Shown in pieces: positions 12,748 through 24,294 of a DNA stretch of 64,000 bases. Within the stretch, counting starts at the first letter, position 1. Each line of letters begins with the position of its first letter. This stretch comes from Venturia oleaginea (lineage: Eukaryota > Ascomycota > Dothideomycetes > Venturiales > Venturiaceae): the NCBI GenBank assembly GCA_013176395.1, contig JABMLP010000019.1, forward strand, positions 558,001 to 622,000, given 5' to 3'. The notes beneath the pieces were generated by a model. It had not been told where the DNA came from and made no database searches. It worked only from the letters and a program-made list of their open reading frames with translations. A program made the position numbers and the translations under genes.

Positions 12748-12760
12748 CTACCTACCGAGA
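12748..12760. repeat. target-site duplication, right copy
   Basis: CTACCTACCGAGA, identical to 9512-9524, begins right after the (TCAA)n tail of the second unit. Confidence 0.88.
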
Positions 12761-13325
12761 ATATCCGCCGTCTCATCTTCACCTTGCCATTTCCAAGAGG
12801 AAAGGAGAACGGACCTGTTCGATGAGGGTCAAAATAAGTTTTTGCTCCCGATTCAAGTGTGTGGCTGGAGATTCTGTACGCCAAAATTCCTGGCGGGGTT
12901 TTCTTTTCTTGTTTCTAGATGTGTGTCCTCATGTCGTCGGTTTTCATCGTTGGATTTTTGTGATCAAATTATACGATCCTGAATTTCCCACAACGTATTC
13001 AAACAATCTCCATGCCCAAGAGCTGAAGCGTTTCCCACTTCTCGGCCTGCTCTCGGCATGACGGGATCTTGGGCAAGATTGAGTGAGCCTTCATGTTGCC
13101 GCGAATTGGGCAATACTGGCTAGGTTTCCGAAACCTGTACAGGTAGATAGCTAAGGCAATGGTTCGATGGACCGGACGTGTGGTCAAACTATCAAATGGG
13201 TATCTATACAACTCCAAGAGCACTACGCTACGCTATTCCAATCCTTCCCACTACCCCTGTCATGGACACGTCCACCTCACACCTAGACTCCAAAGTGCCC
13301 GCTCAAACACGTCAGACAAGCAATA
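12761..13325. other. gene-free region 3' of the 590-aa protein gene
   Basis: Holds the 3' flank of the minus-strand gene ending at 13326. No ORF with family resemblance and no repeat related to the adjacent element was noticed. Confidence 0.5.
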
Positions 13326-15098
13326 CTAATAGCGAAACATGACGATGCCAGCTCTCTCAGCATCAATCTTGCCTAACAGCCCTTTAGGCGCCGAATCAAG
13401 ACACAAAGCCCCATTAATAATCATACTCACACCTCTTGCCAGCACATCTACATACGTTCCTCTCGCCTCAGGTAACAAATGAGGAACACTTACCAACCCA
13501 TCCAGCCACTCGCAAATTTGCTCATGTTGCATCTCAGCAACATGCCCACCAGAATGCGCACAACCATCAAAAACCTGACCGCCTTCATAGATAGATTCCG
13601 GCTCATACTTCGGCATCTCCATTCCTTCCTTCACCATCCACTCTGGCGTCCCTTTCGCCTGTTGCGTTGAAATCAGCATACCCTGCTGCATCTGCTTCCA
13701 TGTCCACGGCGACCACGCCACAATCGGCGCTTGTGCGTTGACAGGAATAACGAGAGCAGGACACCCATCGAATAGATGAAAATGTAGCATTGCGCAACCT
13801 GGTCTCCTCGCTGTAGACCACATTCCGTTTCCACCTCTATACGGCGTCAACCCAGCAAACACGATAACCATTCTATTCGTCCCGATATCTGTTTTGGGGT
13901 CGATATCGCAGAGGGGAAGGACCCTCGTACTCTCTTCGACTAATTTATGAGCCATGGAGTAATCAGCAGCAAGGAAGGGACCGAAACATTGTGCAATCGC
14001 GAAATCGTTCATGCGCGGAATTGCAGGTGTCCTTGCCGAAGCAAATAGATAAGGACAAAACCATCCCTTGGAACAGGATTTCATGTCCGAAGCAGGATAA
14101 ACACCGAAGAAGCGCACATCAGCATCCACACCCATGAGTTTATGCTTCAACTGTACACGCAGGGATTTGATATTCGTGGTCGTTAAGATCTTTTCTTCTT
14201 CCGTACTCGTCATTGAACCGAGGGTATCTAGAGCCATGCGTACGGCCATCACGGCAGCCATGTGCGTTGCAATACTGCCGGCGGTGGAATTGATGACTTC
14301 GCTTATGAACGCGTCGGCGCCGAATAGGGACGTTGCTTCTGTGGCTATGCCGTCGGCCATTGGGATGGCGATGCCGTGACATGCTACCATGAGGACGGCG
14401 TCACGGTACCGCACATTTGGGAGGGTGACGGGATTGTTGTCGCCCCATGGTGAGAGGGCATCTGGCATTTTCATTGCTGTTGTTGCTGTGCGGACTGTCG
14501 ATCGGATCACCCTGCCTACGACCGAATCGCCTATGAGTCTTTTCATTGTTGTGGTATTTTGTTCGTCCTTCAATTTTCCATTTGATGCTGCTAGAACGTG
14601 AGAGGTTGGTGGAGGGGCGAAGGTTGCTTGGGAAGGGCATGGAGCGGGTGGAGTAAAGGTTTGGGGTGTGTATGTGGGAGGAACATTTATTGGGGATTGT
14701 GTCTGCTGTTGCTGTTGTGTGTATTGCAACTGTTCTGGCAAGACGTTGTAAAGCGTTTGTTGCACATTTTCAGGATATCCCAGAGTCTGGTACGGTGGAG
14801 TAGGCAATGGTGCCTGAGCTTGAGAAATAGACTGTTGCTGCTGATATGGCATCCTATTGGCCATTTGATACGTATTCTGTCCTTTCTCAGATGGATATAA
14901 ACCATTCCCATATGGGGGTGTCGGCAATGGAGCTTGTCCACTTGCCGTTATGGGCGAGAATGACTGCTGTTCCTGGGTATAGTCTTGTTTCTGAAACACA
15001 GGAGGATTCTGCTGGGCTGGCGGTGGTGAATAAGGAGGAGGTCCTGAAGTAGGTGCTTGATACTGAGGATACCCTTGGTTCGCCGCTTGGTTAAACAT
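13326..15098 (-). CDS. unrecognised 590-aa protein with Pro/Gln-rich N terminus
   Basis: A single uninterrupted frame of 590 codons. I do not recognise the family. Residues 1 to about 180 are low in complexity and rich in Pro, Gln, Tyr and Thr, with APLPTPPY occurring twice, suggesting a disordered, prion-like or adaptor tail. From about residue 190 a globular part begins (VGRVIRSTVRTATTAMKMPD), continues through an Ala/Met-rich helical stretch (MADGIATEATSLFGAD) and ends in a cysteine- and tryptophan-containing part (AWSPWTWKQMQQG, DGCAHSGGHVAEMQ). There is no signal peptide and no clear membrane segment. The frame runs with no stop through both halves and amino-acid use is protein-like, so it is very probably a real gene. 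Function unknown. Confidence 0.8.
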   Translation of the reverse strand: MFNQAANQGYPQYQAPTSGPPPYSPPPAQQNPPVFQKQDYTQEQQSFSPITASGQAPLPTPPYGNGLYPSEKGQNTYQMANRMPYQQQQSISQAQAPLPTPPYQTLGYPENVQQTLYNVLPEQLQYTQQQQQTQSPINVPPTYTPQTFTPPAPCPSQATFAPPPTSHVLAASNGKLKDEQNTTTMKRLIGDSVVGRVIRSTVRTATTAMKMPDALSPWGDNNPVTLPNVRYRDAVLMVACHGIAIPMADGIATEATSLFGADAFISEVINSTAGSIATHMAAVMAVRMALDTLGSMTSTEEEKILTTTNIKSLRVQLKHKLMGVDADVRFFGVYPASDMKSCSKGWFCPYLFASARTPAIPRMNDFAIAQCFGPFLAADYSMAHKLVEESTRVLPLCDIDPKTDIGTNRMVIVFAGLTPYRGGNGMWSTARRPGCAMLHFHLFDGCPALVIPVNAQAPIVAWSPWTWKQMQQGMLISTQQAKGTPEWMVKEGMEMPKYEPESIYEGGQVFDGCAHSGGHVAEMQHEQICEWLDGLVSVPHLLPEARGTYVDVLARGVSMIINGALCLDSAPKGLLGKIDAERAGIVMFRY

Positions 15099-18000
15099 AT
15101 CGAGAACTGGACGAGCTCAGAGCCGGTTCGTGAAGGAATGAACGCGCCGTATCCAAATATGAAGAACGACAGCAACTCATCAAGAACGCAAGGACTTGGC
15201 GATTGAAGAAGAACTAACGCTCAGCGCAATAGATCAAGCGAAAGTGAGATCAGGGCAGTGATCAGAGAAGAGAAGAGGGGCAAAGATTGAGAGCAGCAAA
15301 ACCCGCGAAGGCCATTCTGGACGGTTCAGGCGCATTATTGAGGCGCTTCCAAGACTCCAGGTTCAAAGGAGGTTCCGCATGCTGCAAGCCACCTAAAACC
15401 AGGGTAACCGAAAGGTGTATGAATAGGTACTTGGGCGTGTTGAACGTAGTACCTGTTTCCAAGAGAGCTTAATGGTGACATCATGGAAGTGACTTTACAG
15501 AGGACGAACGACGAACGATTAGTGTTGGTGTATGAGTGATGGAATGATGGAAGTTGACGCGATGAGTGGCACCACACGTGATTTAAATCCCGATGTCGGC
15601 CCGGAATCGAACATTCGTCACAGCAGAACAACAACTTCATTCCCGTTTAACCTGGCCAAACGCGCGCCAAATCCCGCCGTCAACGTTTTTGGATACAATA
15701 AATAGTCTTGAAGTTCACTTCAGGCCCGAGAACAGATTTTGTAATTATCTCAACGACGTTGATGAACGACCACGTCACATCCATTTCAAAGATTCCTCAG
15801 GAGGCTACCTTGCAGAACCACAGAGAAACTGTCCTTCCATGGCATTAACAATATCTTGATTGATCCATTGTGTGAGAGCTCTTCCGCACATGTTGTCGAA
15901 TTCGAATCAGAGCAGCAATTTTTAACTCACCACGTTGGTGTATTTCCAGGAAGTCTACTGAAGAAATAGCATGTGCTGTGCCTCTTTGGTGCGTCCTTTC
16001 GTGGCACCATTCTGCGCGCTGCGAAAACACTATCGATATCTTGATTGCCCCAGAGTCAAGGACTGAACTAACGCTCCCGTTAAGGGCCTCTGCACATAAG
16101 ATGTATGCTTCGAAGTTGTGCCGTCACGTACAACGTAACATATAAGATGGGATTTGGGAAGTATGAAATCAGTTAACGTTGGTAGCGATCTTTCCATTTG
16201 CAGCATAAGGCAGGACGGGTGCACGGCTTGAGAATTGCAAATTAGAAAGATCTCAACCGACCAAATTCGTTATGCTTTGTTCTCCATGGGAGTTGAAGAA
16301 GCCCTTCCTAGACACGGTGGAAAGACCCTCCGATGGGTTAGATTCCTTCTTGACGACGCAATCCTATCGACTCTCAGATCCTTGTTAGCCGATTGATGCT
16401 TCGCGCTCTGCACGCAGTATCTGCGGATGTGCAATTCGGATTGTGAACCGCAAGATCACACCAAGGACGATCGATGATCTCGGAGAACAAAGGGTTAGAG
16501 ACGCGAGGATGCTGGAGAAATCTTTGCTTTGATACAGTAAAAGGCCTCTTGTGATATATCGTCTAGGAAATTGTACAGCCCATTCCTTTGTGGCCCTATT
16601 TCTTGTTAGTCAAACGGATGAACTTTCTGTGGGACTGTACTCAAGATTGGGTAGAAATGATAACTGGATCACTTGGCAAATCTGACAACAGAGGAGCGAG
16701 AAATATACATATCCTCCTTATCACTTAAACCCGAGATTAGTCACATTTAAGAGATCTTCGCAATATTCCGTCTTCCCGGATTGGTATCTCCCAGCGACAC
16801 ACCTTGGCCTTTGCAAGCCTCGATTTTGAATCTGCCCATAGGCGCCAGCTGGACTTTCTGATGAAGATTAGCAAGGCTTGCTCCCGTCTCTAACGATCAT
16901 ATTGATAGATGCGGCTCTTGTCACTGGTCAGAATGCGATCGTCAGAGGCTTAAGTTAGATATGGTCAATCAGTGGCTAAAATATTAATGCCGAACATTTC
17001 TGGTTTCAATTTCTGACCAATTCCCTGACACAAATTTGCACTCAAATTGAAAGCTTTTAGGTCGGCGATAAGGATAAGGACTTAGTTCAGCTCTCCATGG
17101 TTTCCAACAGCTTTTCGTATTCTGTAAATCCTTGCAAGCATGATCCAAGCGGGCCACCACCAGTTAGACTCTCTCTTTCCGTGAACGCGAAATAGGGGTG
17201 ACGGGTGTCCCGGTAGTAGATATTCCAGGAATACACTTTGAGATGGCTTGCCAATGAATCCCCTCCTAAGATAACGGCCTGACAGTGTTTTGTGTAGCAG
17301 AAAAACGTCAGCGATCTCTCGAGGCCAGCTAGCTTAACAGGGGGCTGGTACGAGGCGATTTTAAAGGCTGGTACTGGAAGGATGAGATCCGGGGATGATA
17401 GTTAGGGATTAGCTTTGAAGCAGAACGGAATCTCGAACATGACGAATTGTTATCCAGACTCCAGAAGCTTGTCGCGACTGGTGGAGGTAGTCTGAGCGTA
17501 CCGGACGTTCTGAGGGCAGCTGGTCGACGTTCAACGCGTCCATATGGGAGAACTAGAAGCAACTTTAAGAGCGTCCAGAATCTCCAGATGACAAGGGGAA
17601 GTTGAGGTTGTTTCTGCTGAGGTGGGCCGTGTTGGTCAGTATTCTAAATAAAAGCCGGAGCCGGAGTTATTATTACCCGCTGTTTACGAGTTAGCGCGAT
17701 CACCCCCGCTCCCAGATCTCTACACTTCTAATGTTTTGCTAACTTCCGTCTGGAACCCAATTTGATGGAGCCATTGTTGTTTGTCTCGAGGAAGCTCTGC
17801 CTGAATACCGAGAACCTGAAGGGACGGCTACTCCAGCTTTCCCGAGGCACATGTTGCGAACGACAGCAGGGCATTATCGATTCCAGTACTTCAAAGTGGA
17901 AGCGTTTTCACCGCTGGTGGCTAGCAAGATGGAGAAGCATTGAGTTGCTCTTTATTGACACGAAATCCTTCCACTCTACGTCCGGTTTTCTCCTCTTTTC

Positions 18001-19443
18001 CGTTTTCTCAATTTTCATTACGAAAGAATAGCCTCATTCTCGTACACAGTCATATCGGTAATATTTGGCTTGAAGTTGAGTTCAATTTCAAGCGATTGGT
18101 GGGCTTTTGGCGAAGCTTCTTGCCATATAGGGTTTCTGTAGGCCTCGTAAGCGCTAGGGCCATACAAATGCCTACAGAACCCCTATAGGACTAGAAATCC
18201 AAGCACAGCGAAAAGGTCTATGTAAAGCGATAAATACATGGGATGGTGGGTGGGTGCACGATTGCAACACCACGACGAAATGACTAGAGACGCAAGGACG
18301 ACGGTACGAACTTGATGAAAGAAAGAGAATGTCAGAACAGAGAGAGAAACAGCCTATGAGTAGGATGTTGCGGATACGATGCGATAAGGACTTCGTCCCG
18401 TCGGCGTCGAGTGCGACTACATTTACGAAAAACCACTCATTTCTGCTTTCCTCCATTCCTTGGCGGCATTCTTCGCAATATAGCCAAATGTTATTCCAAG
18501 GTATACCTCTTTTGTGGCGTCCTAATCAGATTCTTAGGGCGCGGTAAACTAATCCCTCTGATAAACGCGATTACAGGCTGAGCTGGATTTAGACTACGAC
18601 ACAGTACGAATCGAGACTTCAAGGGGAGAAGAAGTTTTCAAACACGAGTGGTAATCATATGTTCGTAAGGTCTGTAATGAAGGGGTGGTACAACTTGTAA
18701 ACCAGCTGAGTCAAGAGAACCTGTTCTCCCCGTATTTGGGATAGATTCACTAACAAATTCTTCCAGAGACTTCCACATCTAGCTGTCCCTTCGTCGTAAG
18801 CAGCAAATCGTCACCTCTTCAGAGCAGTCAGAGAAGGCTTGAAAGTTCAAGGCAAAATTTTCATCAGAACGGTCTTCTGTGAATTCTGTAAATCGTTTGC
18901 TCGTAACTCAGACTCTATCCATCCTTTGTAGGCTTGCAGGTTTTCAATGTCACGGGTGTGATCAGACTCCATCCCTTGCGAAATAAGCAATATCTGGGCA
19001 ATATCTGGCCCTTGAGGAGTTCCCAAAAACCACGGACCGACTCTTGCTTTTGGTCTCGGAGGTTGAGCGTAGGCATGAAGGAGACGGTTTAGAGTGCAAG
19101 AAGGTATTACCCCTAGAAATATCCATGCGCTCTGCTACTTTAGAATTTCGATCGGACCATTCATATCCTCTCAAGGTTCGGACGGTGCACCTGCGGTGAG
19201 TCGTGTGCTCAATCATCTCTCTTGGCATTTACGCAGGAAGATCCAATAATCGGGATTTCTACACTCAATATTAAGTGTGCACCAAAGCGTCCTGGATGAT
19301 GGGAGGAAACAGACCACCAGTTTATATTTGACGCTCGACCATACCAATTTCCTGCTCAGGGACGATATTATTGCGGAGGCGGAGACGATTGACGCGGCCA
19401 CTGTCGGCGAGCTAGCGCGCATCTCCGAAATACGTTCGACAAT
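15099..19443. other. long gene-free stretch
   Basis: More than 4 kb without a supportable gene. The left part is the promoter side of the 590-aa protein gene and contains a CACGTG box near 15575. The remainder has only short overlapping frames with frequent stops on both strands, as expected of old, mutated repeat DNA. One clear hairpin is listed separately. Confidence 0.5.
18126..18187. repeat. 18-bp inverted repeat
   Basis: TATAGGGTTTCTGTAGGC at 18126-18143 is matched in reverse complement at 18170-18187 with one mismatch, around a 26-nt spacer. It could be a very short foldback element or a transcript hairpin; nothing nearby decides this. Confidence 0.7.
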
Positions 19444-19715
19444 GTGCTTTGTGCACCAACGTGCAAAAAGAGGGATTTTTGAATGACTGACTGAGTGAGT
19501 AAGTGAAACCCGCAATTCTAGTCTTCGCCAAGGTGATGCATTGACGGCCAAGGACTCGGATAGGATCGTTCCGGAGGCCTTTAAGCTACATCGAGCCTTT
19601 TTAAAGGAGTTCTTGTCTCTCTGGAGTACTAAAGGGGTGGGACTATATTATATTTCGACGATAATTGGTTACAGAGGTGGAACTAAATATATATACTGTG
19701 GTCTCAGGGTTTTTT
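19444..19715. mobile_element. degenerate MITE-like copy 1
   Basis: Begins GTGCTTTGTGCACCAACGTG and continues with GACTGACTGAGTGAGT, then CCCGCAATTCTAGTCTTCGC. This matches the left terminus and interior of the better copy at 20609-20917 in the same orientation, with many substitutions. The right terminal repeat cannot be found, so the right border is approximate. Non-coding. Confidence 0.6.
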
Positions 19716-19916
19716 CTTTAGATCATGCCAAACTCTGTCGCTGATGGTATTGACAGCTTTGCGCGAAAAGGTTACATCCTCCCTTTGTGTGGGAGGAGGA
19801 GTGGGTAGGTGGTGTGGGTACGTCGTATTTCGAACTCGCTACCGGTGGGCATGCCATTCATTCCGTTCGCTACATAGGCCGTGATTACGCTGCCATCTTC
19901 GCGCAGTATATAGAAG

Positions 19917-19940
19917 CATTGCCAAAGTACTTTGGCAATG
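19917..19940. repeat. perfect 24-bp palindrome
   Basis: CATTGCCAAAGT is followed at once by its exact reverse complement, giving 12 bp per arm and no spacer. It lies between the two MITE-like copies in otherwise featureless DNA. Confidence 0.8.
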
Positions 19941-20608
19941 TATATCTCATTGAATATTCTATCTCTGTAACTTCATCAACCCTTTCAAAATGCGTTCTAC
20001 CGGCCTTACTTTCCTTTTGGGATCCCTGCTCTGGTAACTATCTCCAATCATTCGAATTATTATTAGTTCCTTCAACCGAAAACTCGTAGTCTTCCAACAG
20101 CTCAAGGGCAAGATACCAGACCCCCAATTACGCGCGGCTGCTGTAACCTGCGTAACAATGGAGCTTGGAAAAACGTCTCTACGGAATTTTGTTGTGGGCC
20201 TCAACAAGTAAACGGAGAACTGAAGTGGTATAATAAGGATAAAAGATCGGTAAGCCTAAGATTCCTATACTGTTAACATATATTTTCGTTGAAAACTCGC
20301 TGGTATCAATCGTTTGCTGACCTTTGTTGTTGTTATTTAGTGTACATTCCCAGCAGCAAAACAGCAAGCAATGCAGGCCTGTTGTAACGCCAGGGGAAAG
20401 GCTCTAAAAACTCCTGACTGGGAGGATTGCAGGGTCGAATGAGGACTGATAGGAAATGGGTCAAGGAACGAGATATAGTCTTTCAAGGTTGATTACATCA
20501 TCTATCATCGAATCTTGGAATCTGGGTCTGGAGGGTGACTGCGAACGGAGTACTAATAATCGCAAATGCTATAATAATTCCTCCAACCCAATTGGGCCTC
20601 TCGATAAT

Positions 20609-20917
20609 GTGGTTTGTGCGTCAACGCGGACAATCTCAAGTCTTTTGACCGACTGGGTGAGTGATGCCCGCAATTCTAATCTACGCCGAGGTGATGATGC
20701 ACTGACGGCTAAGGACTCGAGTAGGACCGCTCTAGAGGCCTCTACGATTTTAAAATCTTATCAGCTACACCGAGCCTATTTAGAGGCGATATTATTACTA
20801 AGGGGTAAGATTTAACTGATCTACGTGTTTCAGCTAGGTTCCACTATGTTGTAGAGCTCTCAGAATCACTCAGTCGGTCAGTCAAAACTTGAGAATCCAC
20901 GTCGATGCACAAATCAC
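20609..20917. mobile_element. MITE-like element copy 2 with ~50-bp terminal inverted repeats
   Basis: The left end GTGGTTTGTGCGTCAACGCG and the reverse complement of the right end, GTGATTTGTGCATCGACGTG, agree over roughly 50 bp, including a shared TCTCAAGT and a CGACTG(A/G)GTGA segment. The element is about 309 bp and encodes nothing. AAT stands just outside both ends and may be a 3-bp target duplication. Size, inverted ends and the second copy nearby fit a miniature inverted-repeat transposon; the superfamily is not certain. Confidence 0.72.
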
Positions 20918-21444
20918 AATTCCAACTGAGGATCAGCGGGATGATATCTGGGAGCAGTGGCTCAACCTGACCCCGAGGTTGATCTACTTATGCTATCATG
21001 TGTGATCAGGAGCTCACAGCCTGATCACCATCCATGCTGGATACCGTAGCAGAGTTGAACGCTTAAAATTTAAGCTAGATCTAGGCACATCAGTCACATT
21101 GGGACCATCTCAGGTCTTTGCAGGCATTCTTTGATGGACACGGTCCTTGAGGAGGCTCTTCACCTTGTTGGAAATCTTCTGCATTGACCGTATTGCCGGG
21201 GAATTCTCAATTGTTCAACTTTGCCCGGAATCTACGGTATGGCACATGCAGCGGGGTGCGAGATACGGGCAGGCACTGGTGAAATGAAAGAGCGAATCTG
21301 AGACCATGGAAGAGCCGGAAACAACCTTGTCACTGTGGTCTATAATACAGCAGCCCCGTGCCGTTCAGATGCAACGATCATCGACACTCATTTCCGTATT
21401 GAAACACCTTCACTCATTTCTTAGCTGCCTCACAAAGTGCCATA
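20918..21444. promoter_or_regulatory. upstream region of DUF4360 gene with TATA-like box
   Basis: TATAATAC near 21340 lies about 105 bp before the start codon at 21445, a suitable position for a core promoter. The rest of the region shows no gene. Confidence 0.4.
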
Positions 21445-22602
21445 ATGAGGTTCGATACGATCTTCATCACTGTGCTTCCAGCACTAGCTCTAGCCGCTCC
21501 ACAATTGAGAAACTCTAAAACTGCTCAGTCTTGCACCGACCAGTCTTGCAGTGAGCCTCCTCCAGATGGCAAGGTGCACATCAAGGACACTCAGGCCTCT
21601 GGCAGCGGATGTCCGCCATCATCGGTTTCCATTCAGATCTCGAAAGACCGTTCGACCGTTACTATTGGCATGTCTGAAATGGTAAGCGCGTGAAAACAGA
21701 AAACCGAGGTATTAGGAAAACGTAATGCTAAGAAATCCTCTATGCAGTCATCTTATTATGGCAAGGGCTTCAATGCCAAAGACAACAAGCACAACTGCGC
21801 AATACACACTGTTCTGGACTACCCAGGAGGGTACCAGTTTTCAGTCATGACAGCAACGTACAACGGGGGCGCAAGGCTGGACCCAGGTGTATCCGCCATG
21901 CTTGAATCGTCCTATTTCTTCTCGTCAGCTCCAGGTACTATCGTAAGTTATCATTCATTCATTCAGAACGCTTTTCACGTCTTGACGCGTGTCCTAGAAA
22001 CACACCAGAACCCTCATCTCCGGCCCACAATACAAAAAGAAGCCTGGCAACCCTTTTCAGAAAGTCGATACCATGAACGACAATACATTCATTTGGTCTC
22101 CTTGTGGATCGGAGGGTATTCTGAACATTAACAATATCCTATCCGTTGACGCTGACAACGACGACGCTTTGGCACTTCGTGGAGAAGTGTCGGCCTACGA
22201 CGCAACCATCCAGTTCAAGCAGGAAGTGGCCCTCATCTGGCGCAAATGCGGAGCGTAAGTTTCAACAATGCGGCCATTGAGTTCTACCTCTAGTGCGACG
22301 TCCGAAGCTAATCTTTCCCTTATGATTGCAGTGTCGAGAAGGCTGAAGCTGAAGCTGCAAAGCAAGCCGGCAAAGGTGCAAAATCGCCTGGCGGATCCGG
22401 AACGGAAGGGTGCGTTACAACTCCTTTTTAAAACGACGTTTATTATCGGTTACTCTCCAGGTCTGTCAAGAAATGCTAATAGTGATTTAGGTGGGATGTC
22501 ATTACTACTCCTACGGTTTATAGCAACGGCTTGGGTGACTGGCACAAACCTCACGCATTGAGTGACGTTAACACTCAGCTCAACGCCCCTGTGGTCAACT
22601 GA
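21445..22602 (+). CDS. secreted DUF4360 protein, 5 exons
   Basis: Exons by phase: 21445-21681, 21748-21942, 21998-22254, 22332-22409 and 22491-22602, giving 292 aa. The first residues, MRFDTIFITVLPALALAAP, form a signal peptide. The body matches the DUF4360 pattern: a GSGCPPSSVS segment, NCAIHTVLDYPGGYQFSV, ATYNGGARLDPGV and the FIWSPCGS block with paired cysteines. DUF4360 proteins are secreted by fungi and some bacteria; their role is unknown. The DUF4360 part ends near residue 250 (IWRKCGA). Two further small exons add an Ala/Lys/Gly-rich linker and a tail ending APVVN. All four introns have GT..AG borders; the last has a GCTAAT branch site. Confidence 0.87.
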
Positions 22603-24257
22603 GGACATACTGTACACGAGTTAGTAAGTGGAAGCTCTAGGTTGGATGATGTATGATGTCGAGAATCAAAGGAAGTTTCTGTAGCAGCCAAAGTAAGGCG
22701 CCTTCATGCGCGCATGACCTACTAGAAATGGAAATATCGATATCCTCAAAGCACTATCTTCTTCCAGTTAAGTCGACTTTCGCGCCTTTAGAACTGAGTA
22801 TCCAATACATCATCCTCTTCGTCGCCACGTTCTTCCGGAACGAGAAGCTTGTATTGGCTTTTGGATGACAGTGATACTGTACGCGAAGAACTCGTACAAA
22901 GATTTCGCATCGGTATTTGAAATTGCGTCGAAAATGGACAGCATACTCCAATACCTGGAGGAGCAGCACATTTCGAAGAATTGTTCGGATATTCTATATG
23001 GGGAAACCTCAGCCACCGCATTATCAAAACCAAATAAAGGACCTGACCTGTTCACCATCATTTGCATATTTCCAACTCTTCGCCTTGATTCGGTATTCGG
23101 CCGCCCATGTATCGTGGGCCTTCAGCTATTGAAACTACAAGTCTTTGCCGAAATATCTCGCACAGCCTATGTCCTGCTATTGCACTTTCTCTCGAGACTA
23201 GGAAGTCTGCATAGGTTTTCTTTAATACGATCCTCGACTCTTGTCGCAAGCTCCGAGTCGAAAAAGGGTCCAGCGAGCTTACGAGACTAATTAAAACAGT
23301 TGCAAAAGCAACTCCTTTCGAGATAACCTCGAACTTGATATTAAGTCTCTCTTTTTGAGGAGTCTCTTTTCGAGAATCCCGGCGCTAAAACCTTAATTTT
23401 GATTCTGAGCCAATACTCGAGGCTCTACCCGGCGCTTGTCTTTAGCTCCCGTCTTGAATATGACCAATGGAAGGACAAGGCCAAGAGATTGTTGCCTTGC
23501 AGGTGTGCTTCAAGTGTTCAACCAGCTCGCAAGCTCGCTGGAAATATATACCGGACACTGTTTTCATTAGATATCCATCGATCATATTGTAAGATAGGAC
23601 AGGAAAGCCCTATTCAATTCAGTAAGATTATCTTTATCGGCGAGTGCACTGCTCAGGCGATGAAAAGAAGGCGTCGTAGGTCGAGCAAAGCTGCCTGCTC
23701 TTTCTCAAATTTGCTGGAGGTGGATCCTGCATATCAATAAACCGAAGAAGGCTACAAGAACCACTCACAAAAGATAAAAAAGAGCAGCGTGGAACGTGAT
23801 GTCGAGGGAAAAGAGACGAAGGATCGCAAGCCGAGGTCAAGACAAGACGCACCGACCCAAGTATGATACTACCAGAAGGCTCATCACGAGGACCCATATT
23901 CTACTTCATTAAAGAGACAAAACCCAAACTCCCTAAAAACGATTACCGGGAACTAATTATCAATAACAACAGAGATCCACTAGACCATCGTCCAAACCAC
24001 GATACAAACCTTCCAAAACAACCCTCACTAAAATTTACCCAGAAACCCAACTGCAGCATAAAGTAATCCCCTCAAACATATTGAACTGCCACCCAATCCC
24101 AACCACCCCGTCAAAAAAAGAAAAAAGAAAAAACCCATATCCACCCTTGACCAGAACCCCCTCTAACCATCACCAGAATATCCAACGCTTGAAACCCCCG
24201 CTAAACTAGATATCCAAGCGACATCCCAAACACATTTCAAGCATAGCAAGAAGCTTC

Positions 24258-24294
24258 TCAATCAATCAATCAACCAACCAATCAATCAATCAAA
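24258..24294. repeat. imperfect (TCAA)n microsatellite
   Basis: About nine tetranucleotide units with two CCAA variants. It has the same motif as the retroelement tail at 11109 and 12730, but the preceding bases do not resemble the 3' end of that element. Confidence 0.75.

Noticed and set aside
22653..23290. Overlapping frames on both strands between the DUF4360 gene and the G-poor region.
   Set aside because: Several frames of similar length overlap on both strands with no domain, signal peptide or consistent splice sites.
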